A DNA stretch of 64,000 bases, taken from assembly GCF_000021945.1 (NCBI RefSeq), contig NC_011831.1, forward strand, positions 2,431,353 to 2,495,352. The letters are read 5' to 3'. The notes under the pieces were generated by a model. The model had not been told where the DNA came from and ran no database searches. It saw only the letters and a program-made list of their open reading frames with translations. Both the position numbers and the translations under genes were made by a program. Each line of letters begins with the position of its first letter. Positions within the stretch are counted from its first letter, which is position 1. Origin of the DNA: Chloroflexus aggregans DSM 9485 (GTDB taxonomy: Bacteria; Chloroflexota; Chloroflexia; Chloroflexales; Chloroflexaceae). Below, one piece after another: positions 36,311 through 46,159 of this stretch.

Positions 36311-37428
36311 TCCGTTTTGCCATCGATGCCCGTCTCAATGCGTACCGGCAGGGTGGAATTGCTCATTACACGCAGAGCCTCGTGCGAGCTATGGTGCCAC
36401 TGCTGGCCGATGAGGAAGAGCTGCTCGTCCTTGAACACGTCCGTGCGCATATGCCACTGGTAAATGGTCTGCGGCGTAGTCGATTGCTCACGCCGCCCCA
36501 CCATCGGTTTGAGCAACTCAGTTTGCCGGTAGAAGTGTGGCTACGCCGACCGATGCTCTTGCATAGTCCCGATTTTATACCGCCGCTCGTACATTCATGG
36601 CGGACGGTCATCACGATCCACGATCTGGCGTTTCTCTATTTTCCCGAGATCCTCGACCGTGCTGCTCGGCGGTATTATAGCCGTATCTATCAGGCAGTAG
36701 CCGGCGCCGATGCGATTATTGCGGTATCACAGGCGACTCGTGATGATATTGTCGAACGACTAGGCGTGCCACCGGAGCGAGTGTCGGTCATTTATGAGGC
36801 AGCCGATGATGATTTTCGACCTTTGACCATACCCGCCGGTACGACCCGCATCATCGACGGTCAGACGTTGATCGCCGACACGTTTCTGCTCTTCGTCAGT
36901 ACCATCGAGCCGCGAAAAAACATTCCCACCGTGCTGCAAGCGTTACGGATCTGTTGCGATCGGCGCCCATCGGCGGGCTACCGGCTGGTTTTGGCCGGTG
37001 CGCGTGGTTGGCTTGATGAACCGATTTTGGCGCAGATCGGTGAGTTAGGTTTGAGTGATCGGGTAATCCGCATCGGCTTCGTGGGCAGGGAGGATCTACG
37101 CTGGCTGTATGCTGCTTGTCGAATCTATCTCAATCCATCGCGATACGAAGGATTTGGCTTGCCGGCGCTCGAGGCGTTGGCCTGCGGAGCGCCGGCCATT
37201 GTGTCTGACACCAGCAGTCTACCGGAGGTCGTCGGTGATGCAGCATGGTTAGCGCCACCACTCGATCCCTTGACGTGGGCCGATCTCATCGAGCAGCTCT
37301 GGCACGATGAGGCAGCACGGTCCGACCTCAGCCGGCGAGGTCCGCGACAGGCAGCCCGTTTCTCGTGGCAGACAACCGCGCAACAGACCCTAGCACTCTA
37401 CCGGCGATGTATTAGGCATCACGAGTGA
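36307..37428 (+). CDS. GT4-family (GT-B) glycosyltransferase
   Basis: 373 residues from the ATG at 36307, inside the upstream stop codon (ATGA). The N-terminal half starts IRFAIDARLNAYRQGGIAHY and has VITIHDLAFLYFPE. The donor domain has FLLFVSTIEPRKNIPTVLQA and PSRYEGFGLPALEALACGAP, the EGFGLP signature of GT4 enzymes. The activated sugar donor would be a nucleotide-sugar. The 3' end overlaps the convergent eIF2B-like gene by 10 bases. It could add a sugar to a surface glycan; target unknown. Confidence 0.88.
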   Translation: MIRFAIDARLNAYRQGGIAHYTQSLVRAMVPLLADEEELLVLEHVRAHMPLVNGLRRSRLLTPPHHRFEQLSLPVEVWLRRPMLLHSPDFIPPLVHSWRTVITIHDLAFLYFPEILDRAARRYYSRIYQAVAGADAIIAVSQATRDDIVERLGVPPERVSVIYEAADDDFRPLTIPAGTTRIIDGQTLIADTFLLFVSTIEPRKNIPTVLQALRICCDRRPSAGYRLVLAGARGWLDEPILAQIGELGLSDRVIRIGFVGREDLRWLYAACRIYLNPSRYEGFGLPALEALACGAPAIVSDTSSLPEVVGDAAWLAPPLDPLTWADLIEQLWHDEAARSDLSRRGPRQAARFSWQTTAQQTLALYRRCIRHHE

Positions 37429-38351
37429 GGCTCATCCAGACCGTTGCGAAGCAACGGATGGAGATGCGTTGCCGCCAACCACGCCTCTATCCCAACCGGC
37501 GGTGCAATCCCCCGTTCGGAAATAATACCGGTGAGAAGGTCGAGCGGCGTGCGGTCGCAGTACGCGGTATGTACGGTAATGCCTGGTGGTGCTTCGGTCC
37601 ACAACTGATTGATCGACTGGATTGATTGAGTCGGTAAACGATACCCCAATGGTAATAGCTTTTCGCTCGAACATAGCGTATAGATGGGGACACCGGCAGC
37701 TTGTGCGGCCAGTGCCAGAGGATAGGTACCGACGCGATTGATCAGCCCATCGCTACTAATGAGATCCGCGCCGACCAGAACGAGATTGCATTGTGCAACT
37801 TGCGTCGCTGCTGAGGCATCGGCAATTAACGTCGTATGAATGCCACTGGCGGCCAGTTCGCCGGCCAGCATACGCCCTTCTCCGAGTGGGCGGCTCTCGG
37901 TGCAAATCACGCGTGGTCGTCGTCCGGCGCGGTGGGCATGGCGCAAAGCAGCGCGAACCGTCGTGCTACGCCCGATGGTCAAAATCCGCGCTTCTTCACC
38001 GATTAACCGTAGCGTCGTTTCCGCGATGGCTGCTTCGTGTACGTGCAAGCGACGGCGAAAATCGTTGGTCGTCTCATCAACCAGCCGGATTGCGCTTTCA
38101 CTATCTCCCGCCTCTTCAAGTCGCCAGAGTAAACTGTTGACGAGATTCACCAGCGGTGCCACCGTCGGATGGCTACGCATCAATGCCCGCCCGACGGTCA
38201 GCACCTCGTGTTGTACATCGACGCGATTGCTCATCGGCCGACTGCGGACAGCGCGGGCCAACACCTCGGCGCATTTCTTAGCAATCTCTACCGCGCCTGA
38301 GACCGTATCGGCCGCAATCGCGGCAACGGACCGGGCGATAAATGGATCCAT
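37419..38351 (-). CDS. eIF2B-like / ribose-1,5-bisphosphate isomerase family protein
   Basis: 310 residues from ATG 38351, which has AGGA six bases upstream; the frame opens eight codons earlier. The C-terminal Rossmann-like domain carries ILTIGRSTTVRAAL, VICTESRPLGEGRMLA and the strong family mark VLVGADLISSDGLINRVGTYPLALAA. These are shared by eIF2B regulatory subunits, methylthioribose-phosphate isomerase and archaeal ribose-1,5-bisphosphate isomerase. In bacteria a sugar-phosphate isomerase role is more likely than translation control. The hybrid kinase at 38442 lies next to it upstream; a PfkB kinase and a BtpA-like protein lie 2.6 kb away on the other strand. Confidence 0.8.
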   Translation of the reverse strand: MDPFIARSVAAIAADTVSGAVEIAKKCAEVLARAVRSRPMSNRVDVQHEVLTVGRALMRSHPTVAPLVNLVNSLLWRLEEAGDSESAIRLVDETTNDFRRRLHVHEAAIAETTLRLIGEEARILTIGRSTTVRAALRHAHRAGRRPRVICTESRPLGEGRMLAGELAASGIHTTLIADASAATQVAQCNLVLVGADLISSDGLINRVGTYPLALAAQAAGVPIYTLCSSEKLLPLGYRLPTQSIQSINQLWTEAPPGITVHTAYCDRTPLDLLTGIISERGIAPPVGIEAWLAATHLHPLLRNGLDEPHS

Positions 38352-38441
38352 GGTTATTCCTGTGCCGGTATTCAAGCCATGGCTCAGGCCGGCCTCATTG
38401 CCGGCTTACCCTCCACTGGGTTGATCTTACCATAGCATATG

Positions 38442-40847
38442 TTAGACGTGGTTGGATGAATTGATCATTCGTTTGGGAGGGAGATTACGCAACAGTTCGG
38501 CCAATTGGAGAATGGAAAAGGGCTTACTCAGGAGCCGATCTTGCAATTGCTCTTTCTGCTGCGGTTTGAGCGAATTGAGTGTATCGCCACTGATAAAAAT
38601 GATCCGCTCGGCAAGATGCGGATGGGTCTGACTAATCGCATCTTTGAGTTCAAAACCACTCTTCTGCGGCATGCGGACATCGGTGATAACGATATCATAT
38701 GGATGAAGGGCTAATTCGTTCAATGCCGTATCGACATCACCGACGGTCGTTACCTCGTGGCCGAGTTCTTTGAGCAGACGGTCTAGCATCCGGCGGACCG
38801 ACTCTTCATCATCAACGACCAGTACGCGCTGCGACGGGCCGCTCTCGGTCAGCTCCGGTGGTGGTGGTTCTTCTGGCACCTCATCGTGGGTTTCGATCAG
38901 TGGCAAGCGAATAAAGATCCGAGTCCCTACACCTTCACGGCTTTCAGCCCAGATCTGGCCTTGATGCTCTTTGATAATTCCGTAGCAGATCGCGAGGCCT
39001 AAACCGGTACCCTGACCAACCGGTTTCGTGGTAAAAAACGGATTAAAGATTTTATCGAGATATTGAGCCGGGATACCGATGCCGGTATCAGCGACGACAA
39101 TCTCAATGTGGGGACCATCGGTCGTATCACAGAGGGCCGTGCGGATGGTCAGAGTACCTCCACCGCGTTCGGTCATCGCTTGGCGGGCATTCGTAATCAG
39201 GTTCAGGAGCACCTGTTGCAACTGATGAGGATCGGCTACCGTCTTCGGCAACTGCGGATCGAGTTCGAGTTGCACGGTAATATTATCGACCCGTAGTTGA
39301 TAGACTTGCAAGGCCAACGCACGCTGGACCACATCGTTAATTTGCACAACCGATCGTTCGGGTTTATGCTCGCGAGCAAACATCAGCAGGTTGCGCACGA
39401 TCCGACCGGCCCGATCCGCCTGCTGATGGATTTGTTCGAGATCGCTACGGGTATCTTCATCGAGGGCACGTTTACGCAACAACAATTGGGCGTAGCCGGA
39501 GACACTGGTGAGGGGGTTATTCAATTCATGTGCTACGCCGGCGACCAACTGACCCAACGCCGAAAGTTTATCCGATTGGATCAATTGTTGTTCAAGACGC
39601 CGTCGTTCGGTGAGATCGCGACCGATACACGCAATCATCACCTGATCATCAACTTCGAGGCGTTGGGCACTCATCTCGACAATGGCGAATTCGTTGGAGG
39701 GGCGTTGAAATGAGACGGTAAAGGGTAGCGATTGCTGACCGGCAGCCACCCGTTGCAGAGTTTGAGCGATAGTTGGCCATTCTTCCGGCAGGCACCACCG
39801 TTGCAAGGGCTGACCGATCAACTCATCGAGCGTGACATTCAGAATCTGGGCGCCGCTCTGATTACTACTCACGATACGCCAATCGGTATCGAGCATCAGT
39901 ATCATATCGGAGGCGTTGGCAAAGATGGTACGATAACGAGCCTCACTGCTGCGGACTGCTTGATAAAGGCGTGCGTTTTCAATAGCGATAGCCGCGTAAT
40001 CGGCCAATGCAGAGAGGAGCGATTGATCACTTTCGCTAAATACTCGACCGGTGCGCCGGTTATTGACGGCCAACACGCCGATCACTCGATCGCCGAGCTG
40101 CAACGGTACCTGTAATGTCGCTTGGACGGTAACGGATGGCATAATCGTGATCGGCTCGCCGGTAACGGCGCTACTCAGACGTAACGCTTTACCACTGCGT
40201 ACCACTTGCCCGGCCAGTGCAGTGTTCAGATGGAGATTATCAGGTGGTTGGACCGCAAGATTACGCCATGCCCGGAGGAGTAAGCGATCCTCTTGTGCGG
40301 CGCGTTCAAACAAGATGCCTTCCTCTGCTTGAGTCACATAGACTGCCGCTTCAACAATCCGATCTAACAACTGGCGTTGATCCATCAACGTGGTGACCGA
40401 TTTACCGACGCGGGTCAAGACGGTCAATTCTTGTACACGTTGTTGCAAAAGCGACAGCAGCCGGTCGCGTTCACGTTGCAACCGGCGCTCACGTAATGCC
40501 TGATCGATGACCTCACGGGCTTCGGCGTCCGAAAACGGTTTGATCAAGTAATTGCGGGCACCGAGACGAAACGCCTCAACGGCGATCATCTCGGAGCCGT
40601 GCGCGGTCATAAGAATAACCGGGACATCAATACCTTCTTGTGTTAAGATACGCAAGAAGTCAAGCCCGTTCATATCGGGCAATTGCAGATCGAGTAAGAT
40701 GAGATCGGGCTGGCGTGCTCGTAACCGGTCGAGACCACTCTTACCGGTCAGAGCGATCGTGGCGCGGTATCCCAACTCGGGGAGAACACTACTGGCCAAC
40801 ATGCGGCCAACTTGCTCACTATCATCAATAACAAGGATCTCTTCCAT
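38442..40847 (-). CDS. Cytoplasmic hybrid histidine kinase (REC-GAF-PAS-HisKA-HATPase-REC)
   Basis: 801 residues without membrane segments. An N-terminal receiver (ILVIDDSEQVGRML, phospho-Asp in LILLDLQLPDMNG) leads to a GAF domain (about 150-300), a PAS domain (YRTIFANASDMILMLDTDWR) and the HisKA helix with His440 in GVAHELNNPLTS. The ATPase domain (NLITNARQAM, DTGIGIP, GTGLGLAICYGI) follows. A second receiver closes the protein (VLVVDDEESVRRML, VITDVRMPQKSG). The layout fits a phosphorelay node that both receives and integrates signals. No output gene is linked. The start at ATG 40847 has only a weak ribosome site. Confidence 0.93.
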   Translation of the reverse strand: MEEILVIDDSEQVGRMLASSVLPELGYRATIALTGKSGLDRLRARQPDLILLDLQLPDMNGLDFLRILTQEGIDVPVILMTAHGSEMIAVEAFRLGARNYLIKPFSDAEAREVIDQALRERRLQRERDRLLSLLQQRVQELTVLTRVGKSVTTLMDQRQLLDRIVEAAVYVTQAEEGILFERAAQEDRLLLRAWRNLAVQPPDNLHLNTALAGQVVRSGKALRLSSAVTGEPITIMPSVTVQATLQVPLQLGDRVIGVLAVNNRRTGRVFSESDQSLLSALADYAAIAIENARLYQAVRSSEARYRTIFANASDMILMLDTDWRIVSSNQSGAQILNVTLDELIGQPLQRWCLPEEWPTIAQTLQRVAAGQQSLPFTVSFQRPSNEFAIVEMSAQRLEVDDQVMIACIGRDLTERRRLEQQLIQSDKLSALGQLVAGVAHELNNPLTSVSGYAQLLLRKRALDEDTRSDLEQIHQQADRAGRIVRNLLMFAREHKPERSVVQINDVVQRALALQVYQLRVDNITVQLELDPQLPKTVADPHQLQQVLLNLITNARQAMTERGGGTLTIRTALCDTTDGPHIEIVVADTGIGIPAQYLDKIFNPFFTTKPVGQGTGLGLAICYGIIKEHQGQIWAESREGVGTRIFIRLPLIETHDEVPEEPPPPELTESGPSQRVLVVDDEESVRRMLDRLLKELGHEVTTVGDVDTALNELALHPYDIVITDVRMPQKSGFELKDAISQTHPHLAERIIFISGDTLNSLKPQQKEQLQDRLLSKPFSILQLAELLRNLPPKRMINSSNHV

Positions 40848-40971
40848 AATGGAGAGCCCAATCTGTATTTTGGGAAGGAAATTGCTGGGGTTGTTGACGG
40901 CGATGTCTTGCCAGCTCTATTGTAGAATTGTACACGTAAGCGCCATCGGCTGCAACATGTAAAGGATAACC

Positions 40972-41946
40972 ATGGATGTGGATACGCGGCGAGTGGTAAC
41001 GACCCTGGGCGACATCAATGTCGATCTCGGTTTTATGTTGCCGCACTTTCCCCGCGAAGGTGATGACAACCCGGCCACGACGGTACATTGGGGTGGAGGT
41101 GGCTCTGGATTAAATATGGCCGTTGCCGTGGGCCGGTTAGGGGCGACCCCATATGTAATCGGTCGGGTTGGGAATGATCTCGCCGGATCATTTGTGTTGC
41201 AAACTGCGCGTGCACATGGAGTACAGGTGAGTGCGGTGCAGGTCGATCCGGTTGCAGCAACCGGCCTGTGCGGAATTGTTGTCACCCCGAATGGTCAGCG
41301 AAGTTTTATGAGTTTTCGGGGGGCAAATGTCTATTGTGATGCTTCGACGGTCACATCTTCCCTTATCCGGTCGAGTCGGATCTTATTGGTAGGGGCCCAT
41401 GCACTACTTGATGATCCGCAGCGATCGGCTGCATTGCAAGCGATGGAGCTAGCGATTGAGCAGGGATGTGCGATTGCGCTTGATCTCTGCTTGCCGGCAG
41501 TGCGGATGGTACGACGCTTGATCGTGCGACTTCTACCGCAGTTGTGGTTACTCACGATGAATGAAGATGAGTTACGGGCACTGTTGCCGGGGCAAAGCAC
41601 ATCTCAGGCACTCGATAGCCTGATCGGATCAGGTGTGCGCCATGTGGCGATCAAGCGAGGCGCACAGGGGTGTAGTGTTGCCAGTGCTGATGGTGGGCGG
41701 CTCGATGTGTTACCGCCGGCGGTTAGCGTAGTGGATACAACAGCCTGCGGTGATGCGTTCAGCGCCGCCTACGCTTGGGCATTGGCGCACGGGCTTGATC
41801 TCTCGGAGAGTGCTACCATTGCCAATCTGATGGGGGCATTAACGGCAACACGCCACGGGGCGGTTGAAGCCATTCCTAAAAGTGACGACATTCGGAGTCG
41901 GCTAAGTACGGCGATCTGCGAACGACTTTGGCCGGTTAATGGATGA
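40972..41946 (+). CDS. PfkB-family sugar/nucleoside kinase
   Basis: 324 residues of the ribokinase fold. The N-terminal part has TLGDINVDLGFMLP and WGGGGSGLNMAVAVGRLG, the first PfkB signature. The second signature and catalytic Asp are in VDTTACGDAFSAAYAWALAHG. AAAGGA precedes ATG 40972 by six bases. The stop is close to the start of the BtpA/SgcQ-like gene, and an ATG of that frame overlaps by four bases, so they form an operon. Such BtpA-PfkB pairs suggest work on one sugar or nucleoside, but the substrate cannot be read from the sequence. Confidence 0.9.
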   Translation: MDVDTRRVVTTLGDINVDLGFMLPHFPREGDDNPATTVHWGGGGSGLNMAVAVGRLGATPYVIGRVGNDLAGSFVLQTARAHGVQVSAVQVDPVAATGLCGIVVTPNGQRSFMSFRGANVYCDASTVTSSLIRSSRILLVGAHALLDDPQRSAALQAMELAIEQGCAIALDLCLPAVRMVRRLIVRLLPQLWLLTMNEDELRALLPGQSTSQALDSLIGSGVRHVAIKRGAQGCSVASADGGRLDVLPPAVSVVDTTACGDAFSAAYAWALAHGLDLSESATIANLMGALTATRHGAVEAIPKSDDIRSRLSTAICERLWPVNG

Positions 41947-41963
41947 GGAAGAGGAGATACGCC

Positions 41964-42818
41964 ATGCCGCCGCTTTGGAAAGAACAGCTCGACCGGTTGC
42001 GTCTGCGCGATTTACGCGAGATCTTTCGTACCGCAAAACCGGTGATCGGGATGGTACACTGTTGGCCGTTACCCGGCGCACCTGGTTACACCGGTTATGG
42101 CATGCAGACGATTATCGACCATGCGATTCGCGATGCCGAAGCCTTGGCTGAAGGTGGCTGCGATGGTCTGATCGTCGAAAATATGTGGGATATTCCCTTC
42201 CGCGCCGGCCCTCACGTGCAACCCGAAAGTATTGCTGCCCAGGCTGTAGTGGCGTATGCCGTTCGGCAGGCAGTGCCAGAGTTACCGCTAGGGCTTAATC
42301 TGGTGCATAATGGCGGCGTTGCGCTTTTGGGGATGGCCATTGCAGCCGGTGCTAGCTTCATTCGCGTTTGTATGTTCACCGGTGCCGGGGTATGGGATGC
42401 CGGAAGTTGGGATGAAGGTTGTGCAGCCGATCTGATGCGTCGTCGCAAGGAGTTACACGCCGAATCGATCAAGATCTTTGCCGATGTTGATAAAAAACAT
42501 TCAGTGCGCTTTCCCGGCATCGATCTGGCGACACATATCGAATGGACGCGCTTTTTTGGCGCTGATGCGCTGATCATTTCTGGCCGGATGACCGGCGATG
42601 CGCCCGATTTAGCGAAAGTTGAGCAAGCACGGTCGCTAGCCGGCGATACGCCGATCTTACTCGGTAGCGGTACGAATGAGCAGAACATTGCCGCCTTTAT
42701 GCGCATTGCCGATGGCGTGATTGTGGGGAGTAGTATTAAACAAGATGGCGAAATTACAAATCCCGTTGATGTCAATCGGGTGCGACGATTTGTGATGGCA
42801 GCCCGGAGCGCTGATTAG
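41964..42818 (+). CDS. BtpA/SgcQ-family TIM-barrel protein
   Basis: 284 residues from ATG 41964, preceded by AGGAG at seven bases; an ATG at 41943 is also in frame. The family core is clear: KPVIGMVHCWPLPGAPGY, then GCDGLIVENMWDIPF, NLVHNGG, FIRVCMFTGAGVWDAG, KIFADVDKKHS and ILLGSGTNEQNIAAFM. BtpA was named for photosystem I stability in cyanobacteria, while SgcQ-type members sit in sugar operons. The pairing with a PfkB kinase favours a sugar-phosphate or nucleoside role here. No photosystem I is expected in Chloroflexota, so the cyanobacterial name should not be taken as function. Confidence 0.88.
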   Translation: MPPLWKEQLDRLRLRDLREIFRTAKPVIGMVHCWPLPGAPGYTGYGMQTIIDHAIRDAEALAEGGCDGLIVENMWDIPFRAGPHVQPESIAAQAVVAYAVRQAVPELPLGLNLVHNGGVALLGMAIAAGASFIRVCMFTGAGVWDAGSWDEGCAADLMRRRKELHAESIKIFADVDKKHSVRFPGIDLATHIEWTRFFGADALIISGRMTGDAPDLAKVEQARSLAGDTPILLGSGTNEQNIAAFMRIADGVIVGSSIKQDGEITNPVDVNRVRRFVMAARSAD

Positions 42819-43199
42819 TACTTTTAGGTTACTTGAAAATAGTACCAGGTTGGCTCCGCAATAGGACTATCATGCTATTGTGGACAGACCGGGCAGCGGG
42901 TATAGTTATTCTCGGACGGTGCGTTGAAGTTGATATTTGATTAGCCGTCCAACGTTCAGACTGCTAAAACGACTTTACGAGAGTACAACTGTCATCAAAC
43001 CAGCATCGCAGCCAGTATCTGACCTTCATCGTAGCCGACATCGCAGCACCGATCTTGCCCGCAGTTGATCGTGTTGTTGTAGAAGCCTTCATCTTACAGT
43101 ACGTTGTTAAGTAACTTCCATTAGCAGTCTGAACTATCTCAACACCCCGCCGTTGCGCGGGGTGTTGATTTTTTATCGGCGAGGTGAAAGGAGAACGGT
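42819..43199. other. Intergenic region with a terminator near its end
   Basis: About 380 bases with no convincing gene. A short open stretch of 50 codons ending at about 43100 has protein-like character but no start or homology that I recognise. A strong hairpin with T-run at 43140-43174 is 320 bases beyond the BtpA-like gene, so a long 3' tail or a small RNA is possible. Confidence 0.45.
43140..43174 (+). terminator. Rho-independent terminator upstream of the GT-A-like gene
   Basis: CAACACCCCGC (43140-43150) pairs with GCGGGGTGTTG (43157-43167) and is followed by ATTTTTT. The next gene starts 26 bases later, with its own GGAG, so transcription of that gene may depend on read-through. Confidence 0.85.
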
Positions 43200-43988
43200 A
43201 TGACGGTTGTATTGGCCGCAACCCATCATGATCCGGATGGACGGCTCTATCCGCAGATGGTACGAGTCGTTCCGACGTTGCAGCAGTATTTCGACGGTAT
43301 CGCGATTTTGTTGACGCCAACGAGTGCTACCGAAACCCAGGCATGGTTGGCCCGATCCGAGGTGGCATTGCACGTCGCACCACCGGATGCGCCGATTGGT
43401 CATCGCCATCTTGGTCGGTGGCGGCGGGGGGCAGTGCAGACGGCGTTAACGACCTTTGCCAACGCAGAGTGGCTCCTTTTCTGCGATCTTGATCGGGTCT
43501 TGCATTGGGCCGAGTACTGGCCGGATGAGTTTGCGACGACGTTAGCTGCGCTACCGGAGGCTGATCTGACAGTACTGGGACGGACAGCGCGTGCATTCTA
43601 TAGTCATCCGCGGGCACAGGTACTACCGGAGACGATTGTGAATGAGGTCTTTGCCCGCATGACGGGTTTGGCGTGGGATGTAATGGCGGCGGCACGCGGT
43701 TTATCCCGGCGGGCAGCCGATCTGATCGTTACCGCCAGCCGCGATGATAGTATTGGCGCCGATTGCACGTGGTTGCTGTTAGCGCAGCGAGCCGGTTTGC
43801 AGCTTGCGTACCGGGAAACGGAGGGATTGGAGTTCGAGACCCTCGATCGGTATCAAGATGAAGTCGCCGCCTTGGGAGGGCCACAGGCGTGGCTAGATCG
43901 CTTTGATGCCAACCTCAATAATTGGTTGCTACGCCTTGAACTCGCCTACACAGTGGTAGAGTCGTGTCGGCAACAGATGAACGAATAG
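43200..43988 (+). CDS. Putative GT-A-type glycosyltransferase-like protein
   Basis: 262 residues from ATG 43200 with AAAGGAG seven bases upstream. The N-terminus reads like a GT-A fold (VVLAATHHDPDGRLYPQMVRV), and a DLDR motif in WLLFCDLDRVLHWAEYW resembles the metal-binding DxD. No complete family signature is present, and a role outside glycosylation cannot be excluded. It stands alone between a terminator and a convergent cell-wall hydrolase gene. Confidence 0.6.
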   Translation: MTVVLAATHHDPDGRLYPQMVRVVPTLQQYFDGIAILLTPTSATETQAWLARSEVALHVAPPDAPIGHRHLGRWRRGAVQTALTTFANAEWLLFCDLDRVLHWAEYWPDEFATTLAALPEADLTVLGRTARAFYSHPRAQVLPETIVNEVFARMTGLAWDVMAAARGLSRRAADLIVTASRDDSIGADCTWLLLAQRAGLQLAYRETEGLEFETLDRYQDEVAALGGPQAWLDRFDANLNNWLLRLELAYTVVESCRQQMNE

Positions 43989-44088
43989 ACGGAAAATTGG
44001 AGAAGGAAAGTGAAAAGGAAGGGACAAGGTATAGGCTTGCCCCTTCCCTTTTGGGCTTGTCAGGCAGGATACCGAATCGGAGACAACG

Positions 44089-45699
44089 TTAGCGATACGG
44101 TCGAATCGCACCCACAAAACGGCTGGTCCAATACGCACCCCAAATACTTGAGATTTGGACACCGTAGGCAGGCGTCATCGCATGCACCATTTGACCACCG
44201 CCGATATAGATCGCGACGTGGGTAATCCCTCGGCCACCGCCGGTATTGGCGAAGAACATCAGGTCACCGGGAGCCAGATTATTGAGATTACCAATCACAG
44301 CACCGTATCGAGAGTTGAACTGGGAGGCAGCGGTACGCGGTAGATTAACGCCAAACTGGCGATAAACGTACCACGTGAGGCCACTACAATCGAAACCGGT
44401 ACGTGGACTAGCGCCGCCCCAGACATAGCGATACCCGACAAACTGCACGGCATAGCTGGCGACATCACCGCTGGCCGGAATATTCACCGGACCGCTATTA
44501 GCCAGGCGAGCACGGTTGGGAAGGGGTGGGATATCATTCGTATAGGGCACGCGGCGAGCGGCCATCGGTGTCACACCCAACAACTCCGAATAGATCCATG
44601 CTCGCGTCCCATTGCTTAGCTCGACGCGGTACCAATCTTTGTGGCGAGCCAGCAGCTTCACGTCAGCGCCGGCATTGATCGAGCCAATCCGTTCGTATGC
44701 AGAACCGGGACCTTTGCGGAGATTAACCGAGTTTTCGAGCACAGACCCGACAAGCGGTGGGTTCGGATCGGGGATCGATGACGCGACCGGCACTCGTTCG
44801 ATCACACCGGGAGCGATGTTGAGAAACTCAGAGGTTACCCATCCGTAGATACCACCGGTCTCGATAAGGAACCAGCCGTTATACTGTTCGACCAGGTTCA
44901 ACTCTTCACCGGCAGTCAACCGTTTCATACTGACATAATTCGTGCCGGGGCCATCACGCAGATTAAGGCCGTCTTCACGCACGATTGCCACCTTGGGTGG
45001 GGGTGGAGGGGGAATAGTGGATTCGTCTACCGGTTTGAGGTTGTAGAAGATCGCTTCCGGCAAATCGACCAGCTCAGCGGCGATCCAGCGCAAAGTAGGA
45101 TCGTCGGTAGTACGGAACTGGAGCCACTCGTTATGCCGACCAACAACTTCAATGGTGGTACCACCATTCAGTCGGGCGATGTCGTCGTAGGCAAGACCGG
45201 GACCATTACGCACTTTGGCTACGTCGGCGGTAACGGTGGCCGGCACAATGAGCGGAGCGTTGATTTCACTGCGCGAGAGGATTGTGAGTGGTACCGGTAA
45301 CGACTCATCGGCAGAAAGGGGTGGATCGCCGACTACCTCACCGGTGCGCGTTTGGTCGAGGTTAATCGGGCCGAGCATGATGAGCGGAACGTCTCCGTCG
45401 GGGGCCACAGGTGCAGCGGTGGGTTGGACGGGGATAGGCTTCACCGGGCGGAGGGGCAATTGCCCTAACAGGAGAGCGACCGGTAGAAAGAGGGCAATTA
45501 CCGCATGGAAAAGATAGCGGGAAGGAAGTCGGTTCAGTCGTTGTTGGAGATCTAAGGAGGTACGGACAAAGGCGACGATTGTAGCAAACGGTCGCGAGCG
45601 TTGTCGGTGTCTACTCCGATGGTGAACAGCGCGTTGACGTAAGCGTTGTAATTCAAGGGGTAGTAGATCACCAGATTGATCGTGTTGCAGCTCAATCAT
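44089..45699 (-). CDS. SH3b-repeat NlpC/P60 cell-wall endopeptidase
   Basis: 536 residues. A basic N-terminus and one membrane segment (about residues 62-80) precede three or four bacterial SH3 repeats with the pattern LNLRDGPGTNY and NLRKGPGSAY. The C-terminal NlpC/P60 domain has catalytic Cys438 in GFDCSGLTWYVYRQFG and His494 in GITHVAIYIGGG. Enzymes of this type cut gamma-D-Glu-diaminopimelate bonds in peptidoglycan, and SH3b repeats anchor them to the wall. The start is ATG 45699 after AGAGGAAAG. It probably acts in the envelope during growth or separation. Confidence 0.92.
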   Translation of the reverse strand: MIELQHDQSGDLLPLELQRLRQRAVHHRSRHRQRSRPFATIVAFVRTSLDLQQRLNRLPSRYLFHAVIALFLPVALLLGQLPLRPVKPIPVQPTAAPVAPDGDVPLIMLGPINLDQTRTGEVVGDPPLSADESLPVPLTILSRSEINAPLIVPATVTADVAKVRNGPGLAYDDIARLNGGTTIEVVGRHNEWLQFRTTDDPTLRWIAAELVDLPEAIFYNLKPVDESTIPPPPPPKVAIVREDGLNLRDGPGTNYVSMKRLTAGEELNLVEQYNGWFLIETGGIYGWVTSEFLNIAPGVIERVPVASSIPDPNPPLVGSVLENSVNLRKGPGSAYERIGSINAGADVKLLARHKDWYRVELSNGTRAWIYSELLGVTPMAARRVPYTNDIPPLPNRARLANSGPVNIPASGDVASYAVQFVGYRYVWGGASPRTGFDCSGLTWYVYRQFGVNLPRTAASQFNSRYGAVIGNLNNLAPGDLMFFANTGGGRGITHVAIYIGGGQMVHAMTPAYGVQISSIWGAYWTSRFVGAIRPYR

Positions 45700-46159
45700 G
45701 GAGCGTCTTTCCTCTTTCTGTCTGCCAACCGGGTCAGCCTAGATTGCATCGCTAAGCGATTAGCACGGTCATGGTGAAGCTGAGGTTGGCAGGCTTGGAA
45801 GCGAAGCAGACGTTGGGGAGACAATATCAGCGTGCTATCAGTCGTGCTTCAGCTTCTTGCCGGCGTTCACACTGTGTTTGAATCAAATCGTTAGTCACAG
45901 CGTCTCGTCGCAAAAGTAGAAAAATAGTAATACAAGTTGCGCCGTTTGTCAATCTTCAACCGATACACGAGGCGATTCATGCGTTGGAACGCTCAACAAG
46001 GAGGAGGTCTTGCCACCTTCGTTGAACCGATGCTATGTTAAGTGTTTTGGAATGAATATGAGCGTATGCCGTCATCTGAGCGACGGCATATCGCATTGCG
46101 GCATATTGCGTGTCGAAGCGACCGTATGCAGATTGCTGAGCAACATCTGATAACCGTTA
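45700..46159. other. Intergenic region with a hairpin
   Basis: About 460 bases without a supported gene. TATGCCGTC (46065-46073) pairs with GACGGCATA (46082-46090). On the minus strand it lies downstream of the gene at 46160 and could end that transcript, but no T-run follows. Confidence 0.45.

Noticed and set aside
42964-43320. Minus-strand frame of 118 codons
   Set aside because: It runs through a terminator hairpin and into the antisense of the GT-A-like gene, with no domain.
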